DNA from: Clytia hemisphaerica
Taxonomy: Eukaryota; Cnidaria; Hydrozoa; Leptothecata; Clytiidae
Length of the DNA stretch: 64,000 nt
Assembly: GCA_902728285.1 (NCBI GenBank)
Contig: CACVBU010000053.1
Span: 1,483,000-1,546,999, forward strand
Reading direction: 5' to 3'
Shown here: positions 34,499 to 47,640 of the stretch, in pieces
Numbering within the stretch: the stretch's first letter is position 1
Layout: each line of letters begins with the position of its first letter
Position numbers and translations under genes: made by a program
Notes under the pieces: model-generated
Told to the model about the DNA's origin: nothing
The model's input: the letters and a program-made list of their open reading frames with translations, nothing else
Databases searched by the model: none

Positions 34499-35125
34499 TA
34501 CCGGGTGCCTCAGAAAAATCTTTGGACGTTTGGCGAGCCACTGAGGCCAAGCAAAGTCTTTTTTGAACTCGAAACCATTTTTATTAGAAAGAGGATAGTC
34601 TAACTTAAATTTTGCGGTATAACTTTTTAAGTTTGGTCAAGTAGTTGTCAAGTTATAAGCTTTTGAAGTTAAAATTCACTTTTCGAAAAGTGTGAAAAAC
34701 ACGTAATAAAAGGGTATTAAATTAAGCATTTTTAAGCGTTTTCGATAAGAATTTTTTTCAAATATTTCTAAAAACTGACTATTTACTAAAAACTGACTAT
34801 GTTGTAAACGAAAACTGCTTTTAAAAGTATTTTAACAATTAATTATGTCGTAAAAGTCGTTAAATAAGTCAAATACTGAGCTATTTTTTCATTATTTGCA
34901 TAAATTTAATACACCTTTTTTTACGTGTTTTTACACTTTTCGAAAAGTGAATTTTGACTTCAAAAGCTTATAACTTGACAACTACTTGACCAAACTTAAA
35001 AAGTTATACCGCAAAATTTAAGCTAGCATGTCCTCTTTCTAAAAAGTGGTTTTGAGTCTAAACAAGACTTTGTTCGGCCTCAGTGGCTCGCCAAACGTCC
35101 AAAGTTTTTTCTGAGGCACCCGGTA
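34499..35125. mobile_element. Long fold-back element, 627 bp
   Basis: Arms of over 200 bp are near-exact inverse copies: ACCGGGTGCCTCAGAAAAA, 'ggacgtttggcgagccactg', 'tataactttttaagtttgg', 'acttttcgaaaagtg'. Flanked by TA. No frame inside. A transcript would form a very long hairpin. Confidence 0.9.
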
Positions 35126-35231
35126 GCTTTAATCGTTTAGGACACGGTCTAGTTAGCATGAGGAAGAAAAAACTAAAATATCAAAATTGATTAAAAAGAA
35201 TACGTCTCCCCTGTGTTGTGTACGACTTTCT

Positions 35232-38200
35232 TCACGACGCTGCGGTCTCAGTGGGTGTTGGAGTTTCGGTTTTCTCTTCGCCATCTGCGGTAGTTTCTAA
35301 GGAGTACAAAAAGTAATAGATATCTTTTTGTCAGTGAAGAATTCTTTGATAGTCCACTTTCAAATCACGTGATTTGAGTATTGATAAGTTCCATATTATA
35401 CCGTATAATTTTTTTTTGATTTTCTATACCGTAATTGAGGTACCATGAAACCAAATGAAAGATTATGTACACAGATTATATACAGTAAAGCTTATTCAAA
35501 CTTTTGTTACTTCATTCGAATCTTTCTATAATTCGAACTTATTTCTAGTCCCCGTCAAGAAGAAACTCTCCTAAAATACTTTCTATAATTCGAATCTCTC
35601 TGTAATTCGAAACAATAAAGTTTCCCGTTCGAAGTCGAATTGGCGAGGGTCAGCTGTACCTCAATTACTGTTTAGAGACTCATCGACAACATTTGCATGC
35701 CTCAATTGTGGTATTACAAGCCAGGTAGGGAAATTCGAAGCTATAAACTATCTGGGCAAAAACCTTCTAATTAAACGCTCTGAAATAATATGCCAACTTC
35801 GTCAAAAATTCAACTTTTTTCTTTATTGTCACGCGCAAGATGCACCAACTGTCAGCAGAATAAATATTATTTCAATAAAAATATCGAAAAAAATTACCCC
35901 TATGTTGAAAATATCATTCCGGAAGGTTCTCTTCCCTAATTCAACTAACCCGTTTTCTCGGCAGCTGGTTTGGTTTCTTCAACTGCTTCTTCGTCAGCGC
36001 GGAAAAAGATACGTGCGCTACTCATGGAGAAGAAAACCAACTCGAATTCCTAAAAAAAAATGAATTGGGGTTGATGAATAGAATATCTGTAAAGTGAAGC
36101 AACGTTGAGTGAAGTGAAATCGCAAAAGAAATTTCTACAAAAAGAATACACAAGAACAGGATTTCGTTTAAAATAACAACCTACTACCACCCTATACCTT
36201 TGAGACATCGAGTTTAAAGACCGAAGGGTTAGAGAGAATATTCATCTTTTTTCAAGCAAGAAAACGTAAAGGCTTCAGATTTGTGCCGCATTAAAAATGA
36301 AGAATTTAACCCTTTCTTTATTGTTTTTACGCGGCATATTTTTTTGAAATTTGTCTTCATATTTATCTGGTGTTCGTGTGCAAACCTTGCGGGTCAAGCG
36401 TTTTAGATGGGAAATAAACACATCATTTTCCATCCAAGAAGATCTCTAGCCCCTCCGAGGCTGTAAACTCAATCCTTAACCTAGCCCGAGTACCACTTGA
36501 TGATTTTAGATAGACTGTAGTTTGATAGACTGGATGCTAATGATAAGTGTGATGGTCTTGTTTTAGCTTTGGTAGAGCTTCTACAAATCCTAAAATTTGT
36601 TTGGTTTGATGGGGTACGTACTCTTTGATAGTTGGTGAGACGTTTGAGAGTTAGATTAGTGGTCTGTTGCAATTTTTCATCTTTTACTCCAGCTGCACTG
36701 GACACCGTTGCACTCTGAAAAAAAAACAACCGAAACAAGAGAAATGAGTCATTTATACAGGTCTTGTGAACAATCGTACATCATGGACAATCGTACATCA
36801 TGGCTGGCATTGAAAAATGATGAACATGAATTGTGATGAAATATCATGTCATCTTGATACTTTTATGGACCTACCTGGCCAATCAACATAAAAAATAGTC
36901 AAACAAGCAACATGCTGAATGGACCTACCTGTCGATCAAAATCAGAAAAAAATAGGACAAATAGCAAGGGAATAAGAAAGTGTAGTGAGCAGCTTGAATA
37001 GATTACCGTGAGTATCAGAGCTCAAATTAGTCAAAAAAGTCTAAAAAAAACAAACATTAGGCACTTTTCTACCCAAATTACCATATACAAAAAATAAGAA
37101 AAAAAATACCAAGCCAATCTCGAGAAATGCTCATTTTCCCTAAATATGACAAAAGGGAATTTCTTTAAGAAAATCCGATTTACTTTATGCATAAAATCAG
37201 GAAAAACTAATGAAGCAATTTTGCACCAAGTCCAAAAAAACTTATTTTTAGGTAGTTTTTGGCCCAAACTTGCGAAAATCCGTATTTTACGACGAAAAAA
37301 AATTTTCCGAGAAAAATTACTTCAGCCACATTTTAGGGTGCCTTGCACTCTATCTTTCTGCCAAAAATCAGGAAAAACTAATGAAGCAATTTTGCACAAA
37401 GTCCAAAAAACCTTATTTTTAGGTAGTTTTTGGCCCAAATTTGCCCCCAAAATTTTTTTTTCAAAAATCGGGCTCCGTCACTTTTCAGGCATTGCTATTT
37501 TGTATCATTGTGCAAAAAAATAAAAATAAACTTATGAGCCAATCCCGAGAAAAGCTTGTAACAGACGAACGGACAACGGTCAAATTAAAGGACCTCCCGG
37601 TAGGTCCAAAAACCAGGAAAAAATACTTATTTTACACAAGTTTGTCCAGAAAGTCAGAAAAATTCAATGCGCCAATCACGAGGAAAGCTAGTGGGTTACT
37701 AACGAACGGACAACAGTTAATTTATAGGACTTCCACAGGTAGATCGAAAAACTTACCAGGAATTTTTTAGCTTGGGAATCTAGATGTATTTTCAAGACTT
37801 TTAACCAAACATTTACAACATACTGAATAACTAAGCTATATAATGAATGGAGGGGTGATATGAGTTGGGGAATGATCAAGATTCATTGCAACAAATAAAG
37901 TAAATCAAGCCGCTTACATATTCCATCAAAGTTCAAACTCAAAATATTGAAAAACACCCGAAGGCTTCAAAAGTTTTGGATGTTCTTATAAAAAAAACGT
38001 GTACCATGTCGTGGTAGAGAGTTAAAAGGAGTCCGTAAGAGATGCACGTAGTACCTTTTCTTTCTGATATTTTTCTCGAACAGATTGGAACCAGTGAAGC
38101 GAATCAAATTCTTTGTACTGGTCCAATAGTTTGAGAATGTAAGCCAAACCCATGACAAATCCATCGTCAGTGAAACTGGCTCCTATCTTGTTCTTCTTAT

Positions 38201-41200
38201 TCACTTTCTCTTTGCAACTCATTGAAAACTCGATGAAATTTAATGTCTAGGAAAAAACAGTTGTTACTGTTATTTATCAAGAAAATAAAGATGGGTCAAA
38301 TTCTAAACTCAAGGGCTAGAGAAGACGGAAAACCAGGTTAATAGTCTTACTTTCTTCACAGAAAAGAACTACTTAAACGGCTTCAATAGGAATTTTGTTA
38401 GATGTTTTCCCTAAAGCTAAGGTTGAACAATCCAGCCTCGAGGTTGAACCTACAACCCTGCAAACTTAAAAAGTGCAAACACAAACTCGCTAATGAATCC
38501 ACTTACCAAAGGTGGCAGTATCATGAAGAAGTTCTTCAAATGCATATTCTTTTGATCACGAAATTCCGCTGAGAACACATCTACCAAAATCTAAAGTCAA
38601 AGAAAAAAGATAAGAAAAGTTTTTTACTACAGTTGACGCTCTCTAATTCGACGTTCTACAATTCGATACACTCCATTATTCGATAATATTGAAAGTCACC
38701 GTCAGAAACTCTCGAAACGACACTCTACTATTCGATACGGTCCCTTATTCGATGAAAACCCATTATATGAAATTTGCCGATTTTTTTTAGCTTTGTACCC
38801 TACTGGTACAGATATAAGAGCTCCGTACCTATGTTCCATATCGAGTTAAAAAGGATAATATAGTTATTTTACCTTGAAATACTCTGTTCCTTGAGCGAAA
38901 TTTTTGGTTAAATTCAAAATGGCGGTGTCAACATTCCTTAAAAGAAAGAGTCAAAGTAAAATCTCAACCAAGCTTAAGAGCCAAAGTATATACCGTATTG
39001 CTTCGAGTAAACGCCCCACCTCGAATAAACGCCCCTCTTAAAATCCAAATAATTGGCAAACGCCTGGGCCTTTATTCAAAGTAATACGGTAGTGATACTT
39101 TTGGTTAAAACAGATTTGAAAAACACGCACCACCATTCTTTCATCAATACCTTATTGATAACACTGATTGCTTTGGATGTTGAGAAATCACACAATTATC
39201 AATTTTTTTTTCGACTTGACGAATATATACATATTAACATTACATCGTGGTAGTCGACTTTGAGAAAACTTACTTTGCAGCTTCTTTCGATTCAGTGGAT
39301 AGATCAGCCTCAGAAACTAACTCCTCGAAATTGATGATGTCGTCCAGATCTGGCAAAAATCTATTAACAAAGATTTGAAAATATGACATCGATTGGTGCC
39401 CACAGCTCATCGCAAAAAAATTAGTGGGTAAAAGAGGACAATATTTTAATTTTAATTGAAACCAGAAATATTATATTAGTAGAAAAAAAATTCAACTTTG
39501 ATCCACGGCCGTCATTATCATTCTGTTTCAATTTCATGGATGAAACCCTCTCGAATAAAACTATGTTCTAATTTCTACTACCGTAAATCCTCCAATAAGC
39601 GCCCCTCTCGAATAAGCGCCCCCCTTTTAGTTAAAATAATATCATAAGCGACCCGCTCGAATAAGCACCCCCTTCGAATAAGATATTGAGTAGATACTTG
39701 TGTCTTAAAAAGAAAGAAAGCCATCAAGAATAAAATTATATAAATTGTCAATTGGATTTTTCCAATTTTTCTTTTATTCATCTTTTTTTGAAAAATCAAC
39801 CCTTTGAAACAGTTAAGTTTAAGCAGATTCCAAACTTGTTGATATACGAATTTCTGAAATAAAAAAATAAGCGCCCCGCTCGAATAAGCACCCCCCTTAG
39901 AGCCTGAAAAATTAAATAAGCGCCCGGGCGCTTATTCGAGGATTTACGGTATGATCAAATTGTTTTTTCCCTCCTTTTCGCAGGACTGAACAACTTTTCA
40001 AACCAAAGTTTTCCAGTAAAAACACACGCCCATCGCCGCCTTATAAAGATCTACGGTTGAGTCTCCATAACTCATACACACACACGGGGAGTCGAAATTC
40101 GTTCGAGTTAAATGAAATTTCGAGTTATGGAGATTGATTCATAAGGCAAGAAAACTTGTTCGAATTAAGGAGACATTCCATTAACAGAGGTTCGAATTCT
40201 GGAGGCTCCAGTGTGTAACAAAGATTTCACCTGACAGCGTTCCCGACAAAATGAATACCACCCGATCTGATCATGCGGATGTATCCCATTGCATTGCCGA
40301 TTTGTGTGATCAAGTTACGGAACTGGTCCAAATAAGAATGACCGTCCGGCGTCAAACCCAGCTTCCGAATTCCTTTATTGAACTTCTCTGCACGGTCGAA
40401 TGGATACTAAAATCGGGAAGAGAAGCAATTTCAAGATCTTACGGGCTGTTAGACAAGCATTTTGACTCTTTGTATCCATTGCATATGCCAAAAGGGTCAG
40501 GAAGATTGAAAGGGTTTCACCTTGATCTGATAGAGGGGACACATTAAACGTCAGGGCCTTTTTTTAGGCCTTTTTTACATAGTAACATCTATTTCAATTT
40601 GTGACTTTTTCGAATGTTTGGAGCCTAGGTTTTCAGGCTGTAAAGGTCTCCACTTGCACGCGCTTCGATCGCACTTTTTCGAGCAAAGCTTTTCACGCTA
40701 TTGTTCAAAAGAAAACTGACAGCGGTTAAAAAAAGTTGAAATGTGTTCAACTTTTTTTTCAAAAGCGCGCTACATTTTTATGACGTAATTTTTTCAAACA
40801 AAAAGGCCAAAAAATGCGATCGCAGCGCGCGAGGAGACACGCCTTAATGCTAAACATTCGATCTTTTTACGAAATAATCGAATTTACGTCAAAATACTTC
40901 AAATGCTTCTCTCTTTTTAGTAAATCACAAGAGAAGGAATGAAAAATCATGTTTTTTGGTAAGACAATCACTACTTCCTTTTGGTTACTTTTTAAAAGTT
41001 TGCCCCATAAACGAAAGTATCCATGATACAGTCATGTTTCCCCTGTAGGATAATTTAAACTTTTAAAAATCATAAAAAAAATCCCCTGGACGGTTGGCAT
41101 GACATAAAGAACTTTCATAGAAAGTTTCTTTATGGACGACACGACATGTGTTCGGAGAAAAGAAAACCTAAAACTAACCTTTTGATCCAGTGCTTCTTTC

Positions 41201-44200
41201 GAGTCCTTGAAAAATCTGATATCCTAAGATAGAGCGAATAAAAATGTTAGAAAAAATATTAATTATCCTTTAAAATCACTTAAACCGTGGCTTACGTACG
41301 GGTTCACCAGGGTATAATCTGCATTGATGCACTCATGGAAACAGACATTCTACGTCAGTCGTGCCAAGTAAATTTTCATTTCAAGCCAAGAGTTGTTGAA
41401 ATCATTTAAAGGATTTTCTGATTCGTTATGAACTCTTCGTCCTTCTTATTCGAGGATGTTTAAACATAATGACGAAAACGTATTTTACTAGTTTAAATTG
41501 GTAAAATTTTTCAAAATGTTAAATGGAGGTTTACATAGAACACTATTAATGCTAAAAATAATACGAATAAGCCTGACATGATGTTCGTCGTTCAGAAATT
41601 GAGATAAGGTAAAAGTAGGCGATCTCATGTCTAAGCACTGGACCTTGTAAATTAGGAAAGTTAGTACAATACCTTTATAAGTCTAGCTTTAATGTGTTCG
41701 TCGTACAAGAATTGTGAAAAGATGAAGAATTTCTTGCGTAAGAATTGATAAGTGAAGTTGACGGTCGTGTTCATGATGCCACTACCGTGCGTCCGAATGG
41801 AGTTGGCAATATGGCGGATGTTGATAGTGTTCAAGTGTTTATTGTTCGATGCACGCTCTACGAAAATCTGAAACAAAAAGAGGTGAATATGTCAATTTAA
41901 AAAGCATTTGATAATTTTGACATATGATGATTTTATACGAAAGTCAATTTCATGAGTACAATATTAAAAATCTGAGATTCGTCATTTTAACACGTTCGCA
42001 GCCGACTTATACCCTTAGAAAAGGGGTCAAAATATATCTCCGTGAAATTCTGCGTCGTTTGATGTACAATTTGAAGGCATTTGAAGCAAAAATGAGGCCA
42101 TAGAGCCTCAAACTTTTAATGGAATTCAGAGAGGTCGAATTTTCGATTTTTGAAATGTGTTTGGCAGTATGTTAACTCGTTGATGCTACCCTGAGTATCA
42201 GAAGTTAAGTTTTCAAAGAATATATTAACCTCTGAAGACCAATAATAGAAATTTTATCGCGCATGTGTCAATCTAATCACTGTAGAAAGAATCAAAGATG
42301 AAGAATAAATATTACCTTATTAATGTCTAGCAGACTGTATTAGTATTAGTATGCAGTTTACTATTTACAAATTCCCCAGAAACCTCCAAGTTTAATTGAA
42401 GTGAGTTTCTTTCGAAAGAAATATTTTACATTATCCCCAAATGTATAACAGTAATTACTAAACTATTAATTATGGAAATGTCACTTTAATTGAATCGAAA
42501 TAATAGACAGACTTTATGTTATGATTCTCTATCACTGACTCTTTTAAAAAAGTATTGATGATATTTTTTAGTTGTGTTTTCAACGACGGGAATAAAAATA
42601 TCAACTTTGAACTTCATCCTTCTTGGATCTTAGATGGTCGTCATGGTTCCTTTTGTCTGCGTTGATTGCGCGCTGAATAGAATCTCGATTGGTCGCCACA
42701 GCGTCGATATATGATTTCGACCTGTGCTTTTCACGGTACGTTGATGCACACTTCCAATGTGAAAGTATTTTTGATGATAGAGCCAATTAGGCTTTTCAAG
42801 AAGAACTTTCAAGACCCGAGCGCCACTCAACTAGGCTGCGCACATCCCCAGAATTTATTTTAATATAGGGGACACGTATCGCGTATGAAATTTCCGTCCG
42901 AGAGTTACCCCGAACCAAAGTTGCATGAATTAATAATTTGGTCGAGTGCAGCCTACCACTCTCCCAGTGTCGTTTGAGTATCAAGAAAGTTTTGTGATTC
43001 CTACTTTTGCGGTATGGCAGGGCCAATTAAGATAGCTATCAGAGAACAGTTGATCAATTTTTGATTAAAAAAAAAACAAAAAAAAAAGTCATCAAAAGCT
43101 TTTACCTGGTTGTTAAGATTGTAGGAATATTTGGCGACGAACACATGGATGTTTCTCATGATACCAAGGACGTCTAATCCCTGTTCAAAGCGAAAGAAAA
43201 ATCTAAGAAATTGAGTTGTTTAAACTTAGTTGTTTAGCAAACGGCATATTATTCACCATTGGCGATTTAACGGTCGAAATGAATCATGGGTAATAAGGAC
43301 TAGTTGCGCCACAATAACAACTTTTCTCTGGTTAGACACACAATTATCCAAAATTTTAGACCAACAGAAAGCGCGGTGGTCCTGATTACCCATAATTTCT
43401 TCAAACATGAAATGGCTGATACTTTCATTTGAGTTTATTGTTGAGTAGGAGCGCATGACCCGCTTAACAACCTCAAAAGGATACTTATAAAAGCTAAAAA
43501 AAGTCTTAGAATTAAAGGAGCTACAATTCCCCATGCAAATATCTTGAGACAGAAGAATTCTAAACATTTTTGAAAGATAAAAATCCGTCCCCCGGACCCC
43601 AATATCAGTGTCGAGTCCGGAAATGGCCGAGAACTCAACGCTGACAGTGGGGGAAAGGGGGACAATGTGAAGTGTCGAAGATATAAATTTCGGGATTGTA
43701 GTATCACGGCTATCCACACTTTTCCTGAGGTATAAAACTGTAACATTTATGAACCTGTTCGAGAGTTTGACTCGGCAAATGTGCTTCCATCATGTCTAAG
43801 CCATATTTTTGCGACGCCAAATTTCGCATTTCAGTGTAAGTTTTCCAATCGTGAAGAGCGACAGTGTTATTGTTGTAAAACGTCTGGTCCAAGTAATGAG
43901 TCACGTACCCTGTTGGTTGAAAACACAGATATCTTGTTTTAAACACTACTTTAACCAGCTAAATTTTTGTGAGATTTAATTTCACATTTTCGTGAATTTT
44001 CTCCGTTCGCAAAATAAATCTTGCGAAACTTTATCCCATTAAAGTAGATGAAGCTATCCCTGCTGGCAAGGAGAAATTATGCGCCACCTTTAAATGACGT
44101 CAAAGTTTTGCTTACGAAAGCCGACAAATTTTGACGTCACTACTAAAGCTAAACTCAGCATTTCCTTCGTCTCTGAATATACCCGACTAGGGAAATTTCA

Positions 44201-45333
44201 GAATTCATTGCTGTAACGATAACGCCACGATAAGTACAGAGGAGTCTTTCCTTAGCTCCTTATCAAATATAAGTCTCAGGTCGCTCTTCATTTGATTGTT
44301 TTTACATCTTAGGTTTGGTCCAAAATTGAGCGAACCGTTCTTACAAAATGTTCTCATAAATAAAACACAATACCTTTTATGTCAATAAGATCATCGAAAA
44401 ATTTGATCGGTCGAATATTCAACAGCTGCGACAAATCACGAAGTCCAACCTGTTGCAAAAGACGGGATTATGTTATAGACGTCGTTTTATATTAATATAT
44501 AGTCTCTGATAAGACCAACTTCAGGACAAATATTTTTTTTCTACAGTTTTTACACCTAGACTGTTTTCAAAGCTAGTTATGAATTCGTTCTATTCTCTCG
44601 GTAGAAAATGTGACTGAAAAATCTCTTTAGAGTAAAATTTACCGCAATGCAAAATAAAAATAGTATGTACCTTAAATGGGTTTCGGTCATCTAATTGTAG
44701 GTGGCGGTGAATACTCAACCGTAGGTCAGTTTCGATATCTTTGCATAATGGTGTAAGCAGGTTCTAAAATAAGGGAAATCGCAAGAAAAAGGTTAGTGGA
44801 CCAGGTCCCTAGCAGCGATTAACTCTCAAGGAAATCCCATAACCCAGGGCAATACTACTTTGGGGCTGAATCCAGAATTTTTTCTTAAATGCGATACCTT
44901 GTGGACGAAAAAAAAGTACCCTGCACATTCCCTGTACCACTTTTAGACTAATTACTCCTCCCCTCCTAAACCTAGGTTCGAAGCTTTGCACACATATTGA
45001 ATTCGGCCAAAATGTACGGTATAAAATCAAATTAATTTAAGAACAAAATATTTAGACATACATCTTTGGTAATCTGCATGATTTCTTCTTTGAAGTCATT
45101 GGTCATTTGGTCACTGTCTTCTTCGTGCTTTGCATTCTTCAATTGAGGTACACAATCTCTCAGGGCACCAAACATGTACTAAGAAAAAGATTAGGTTTTA
45201 TCGCACTGAAGAAATAATTTATGATAATTTACCTTTGGTACAGATTTTTCATTTTTGAGAAAGATTAGGTTTTATCGCACTGAAGAAATAATTTATGATA
45301 ATTTACCTTTGGTACAGATTTTTCTTTTTGGTC
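35232..45333 (-). CDS. WASHC4: WASH complex subunit 4 (SWIP/KIAA1033), C-terminal half
   Basis: Exons (5' to 3'): 45307-45333 (candidate), 45062-45178, 44671-44763, 44374-44449, 43755-43909, 43106-43180, 41673-41867, 41179-41223, 40231-40406, 39274-39360, 38873-38936, 38507-38590, 38055-38246, 36622-36714, 35950-36049, 35232-35296, with splice phases matching throughout. Recognised by stretches nearly identical to animal WASHC4, such as [73 protein letters not shown] and [21 protein letters not shown]4 is a scaffold of the WASH complex, which activates Arp2/3 on endosomes for cargo sorting. Roughly 540 of about 1,170 expected residues are here; the N-terminal half is not in the window. The last exon ([20 protein letters not shown]) is an acidic Thr-rich tail. 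Introns are 0.1-1.3 kb, so an upstream intron holding the transporter cluster would be exceptional. Confidence 0.95.
35483..35656. mobile_element. pogo/Tigger-like MITE, copy 2 (WASHC4 last intron)
   Basis: TA-flanked CAGTAAAGCTTATTCAAAC...GTCGAATTGGCGAGGGTCAGCTG with internal 'ctataattcgaa' repeats. Confidence 0.65.
36210..36470. mobile_element. Diverged MITE related to the AAAGCCCGAAGGGCTAGA family
   Basis: GAGTTTAAAGACCGAAGGGTTAGAG...'ctctagcccctccgaggctgtaaactc' are inverse ends, with the same 'cgaaggg.tag' core but a different interior. Confidence 0.55.
36940..37760. repeat. Dispersed repeat family A, copy 2 (WASHC4 intron)
   Basis: Internal period of about 180 bp ('aaagtccaaaaaaccttatttttaggtag' twice) and an end 'gtaacagacgaacggacaacggtcaa...ggtaggtcc', as in 1-515. 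Confidence 0.75.
38636..38766. mobile_element. pogo/Tigger-like MITE, copy 3 (one end only)
   Basis: CAGTTGACGCTCTCTAATTCG with 'cgatacactccattattcgat' and 'cgatacggtcccttattcgat' repeats; the right terminal repeat is missing. Confidence 0.55.
38991..39091. mobile_element. MITE of the TACCGTATTA...AATAAACGCC family, copy 2 (WASHC4 intron)
   Basis: TACCGTATTGCTTCGAGTAAACGCC...'tttattcaaagtaatacggta', with internal 'cgaataaacgcccc'. Confidence 0.7.
39579..39951. mobile_element. 373-bp MITE with repeated AATAAGCGCCCC words (WASHC4 intron)
   Basis: TACCGTAAATCCTCCAATAAG...'cttattcgaggatttacggta'. At least six 'cgaataagc(g/a)cccc' words, all in the same sense until the final inverse one. Confidence 0.8.
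40054..40215. mobile_element. pogo/Tigger-like MITE, copy 4 (WASHC4 intron)
   Basis: TA-flanked CGGTTGAGTCTCCATAACTC...'gttcgaattctggaggctcc', with 'cgagttatggaga' and 'cgaattaaggaga' repeats. Confidence 0.55.
40646..40838. mobile_element. Inverted-repeat element with GCGATCGCA ends (WASHC4 intron)
   Basis: 'gtctccacttgcacgcgctt' and 'gcgcgcgaggagac' are inverse ends continuing into 'cgatcgcactttttt/aaaaaatgcgatcg'. No coding frame. Confidence 0.6.
43276..43400. mobile_element. Short inverted-repeat element in WASHC4 intron
   Basis: 'gaatcatgggtaataaggac' and 'gtcctgattacccataattt' are inverse ends around 125 bp. The longer frame overlapping it (43,253-43,717) has no protein signature. Confidence 0.55.
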
Positions 45334-45336
45334 CTA
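45189..45336. repeat. 74-bp tandem duplication covering the candidate WASHC4 microexon
   Basis: Units 45189-45262 and 45263-45336 share 'gattaggttttatcgcactg' through 'cctttggtacagatttttc'. Each carries an AAAG/GTAAAT donor on the minus strand, but only the unit farther from the next exon keeps the upstream CTATAG acceptor. Confidence 0.85.
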
Positions 45337-45905
45337 TAGAACAACCAGAAAAGACCCCCGATTCAATAGAAAAGTTCTTGAACCTTTTGACAACCTTCGA
45401 ATTTTTTTATGATGACATCAATTTTTAGCACTAGATCTCAAGAAAAATTTGATTTAAATGTTGAAAATTGTCGAGTCAGCAGTTATTTAGCATATTTATC
45501 CCCTTGAAAATTAGTTATCTCGTGATCTCTCTTCAAAACTCCAAACTTTTATCACAAACCATACATTTTTTGGATACTACCTTCATCTTCTAAAATTTTT
45601 GGAATAATTTTTTCTCAAAAGTTATAGTGCTCTGAATTATCTTTTCAACGGTAGACAGCTTTTTAGATTTGAAGCATTGGTTGGCAAATGGCAAGAAAAA
45701 CAAACATTAGTGCACACTTAAAAGAGAATGAACTTTAAGCAGCAAGGGCCATCCAGTTGTGTGTTTATTTTTTTCTGAGAAATGTTCCCAGTAAAAAGCT
45801 GACGTCATTGGGAAACGCCCAAAACGTTAACTTTTAGCCTTAAAAAGGCTATTTCTCAGCATCAGGTGGTCGAAACTTAACAAATGACCTAATTTTTTGA
45901 CACTT

Positions 45906-46112
45906 TTTTCTTTATAAGAACATCCCAAATTTTTGAAGCCTTAGGATGTTCCTAATTTTTGAGCTTTAATCTTAACATGTTCTTATTTTCACCCTTTTGT
46001 GAGCATTTTTGTCCATTTTGTTAAGAAATTGGCTTTTTTAGAGTCTATAAAGCCTTAAAATGTTCTTAACTATGTTCTAACTGATATAGTTTTATCTTAT
46101 AAAAAAACGTGT
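45906..46112. mobile_element. ACGTTTTTTTATAAG-family MITE in unit 1
   Basis: 'tttataagaacatcc'...'cttataaaaaaacgtgta' with repeated 'tgttcttaac' words. Homologues sit at 51,595-51,785 (right end lost to a deletion) and 56,876-57,082. Confidence 0.65.
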
Positions 46113-46338
46113 ATATACTTTTGGCAATGAGACCGTTTGTAGCTTTAAAGATTTGATTTTCAGACTTTAAGAGAGGCAAATTCATATTCAAGATTTGCTC
46201 TGATCGAATTTCCGAATTTCGGACTCTGGTCTGTTTCAGTGGTTTCAAGTTGGTAAAGAAGAGCTTTTTCCAAAAAAAACAAACTGAATACGCTCTTTTC
46301 TTAAAAACTCATAGCTGGAAAAATTAAATAGCTATGAC

Positions 46339-47640
46339 CAAGAATTTATTATAGACACTGGATAACCAACGAGCTATATTTTTATTGATTTCTCATGTTC
46401 GAGCCTTGTCCGCAGTAATGACATTATTGTTCACTCTCCTTCCTTCATTAAACGATTTTTCGTAACATTTTAATCATTTTTTTCATCTTAAAACAGTTCG
46501 TGTTCAGACCAAGGTTTAAAGTAATTAAGTTTACATGTTTCTTTTATATTCCTTTTGTATTCAAGTGCACGCTCCTCATAAGTTAAACACAGTTTAAAAA
46601 GGAATCACCATCTGGTTTAAAAAAAAAGTTTTTACGATATTATCACAGTTTTCTGAATAGACGAAATCAGAATTCGCAAGTGAAAAGCATGCTCCTTTTG
46701 TAAATTATGAAAGGAGAACGTGAAATTTATGACTTAGTGACGCTCGGAGCGCCTCTAGCAATTTAGGCAGTTAATGGGCTTTTAATGAGAATATCATGGA
46801 TCGAAGTATGGAGATTCCCATACTCCGCAACAAAACTGTTTGCGATCTCCTCTATCTAAAAGCCTCACTCAAACATTCAAAAGGGGATTCCTTTTTCCTC
46901 TCTTATGTAATCTATCTAAAAGATGAAATAGCAATTAAGTCGTTCCATTTCTTAATTCCCATATGAACTTAGTACTACTCAAGCCTTAAACTTAAACTTT
47001 CATGTCTGAACACGACCACAGTCATTTCAATTCCCAAATGAAAATTAAGTTTTCCTTAGAGAGGCGAACGCGTCAAAATAATCGCTAATTACGTGTCGTT
47101 ATGACGTTTCAAGTTGCAAGAAAGATACGAAAACATGCTATGTATGAAAAATTGAATGTTGACACCAGAAATTTTCAAAATTTAACCTCAATAAAACCAC
47201 CGATCCACCACGAGCCTCCAAAATATTTTCATACCACGGTAAAGCCAAAACTCAAGTCTCATATATGTCGATCTTAGCTCTCCTCAGAAAGATGTTAGAG
47301 AGATATTGCCAACTTAAAATTCTGTGACATTTTTGTTTGATTTTTCTTATCTGATGATGTTTTTGTCACAACAGATTTAATACATGTATCCGTTAAATAT
47401 TTTAGCACTTGTTTTCAAATTTTTGGCGAGTAAAAGTACAAAAAGATAAAGATAGAGGACTTTTTAGAAAAGAGATTATCAATCATTTTTCAAAATCAGA
47501 GAACTTCGAGCCGCCATGACAGTTGTCCTTTGCGGACAAAGCTAAATCCGCGATTGTTTTCTTTTTAAAACAAAAGAAAGACAATACTTCACTCTCTACC
47601 GTTTTATACGTTGTTTTTCCAGTGTCTATAATAAATTCAT
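46339..47640. mobile_element. 1.3-kb non-autonomous hAT-like element, only in unit 1
   Basis: GCTATGAC is duplicated on both sides (46331-46338, 47641-47648). The ends carry the inverted repeat GAATTTATTATAGACACTGG. Units 2 and 3 have a single GCTATGAC with no insertion (about 51,990 and 57,250). No long frame inside, so no transposase. Confidence 0.9.

Noticed and set aside
43253-43717. 154-residue minus frame in a WASHC4 intron
   Set aside because: Lies between two confirmed exons, overlaps a small inverted-repeat element and shows no domain, so chance frame.
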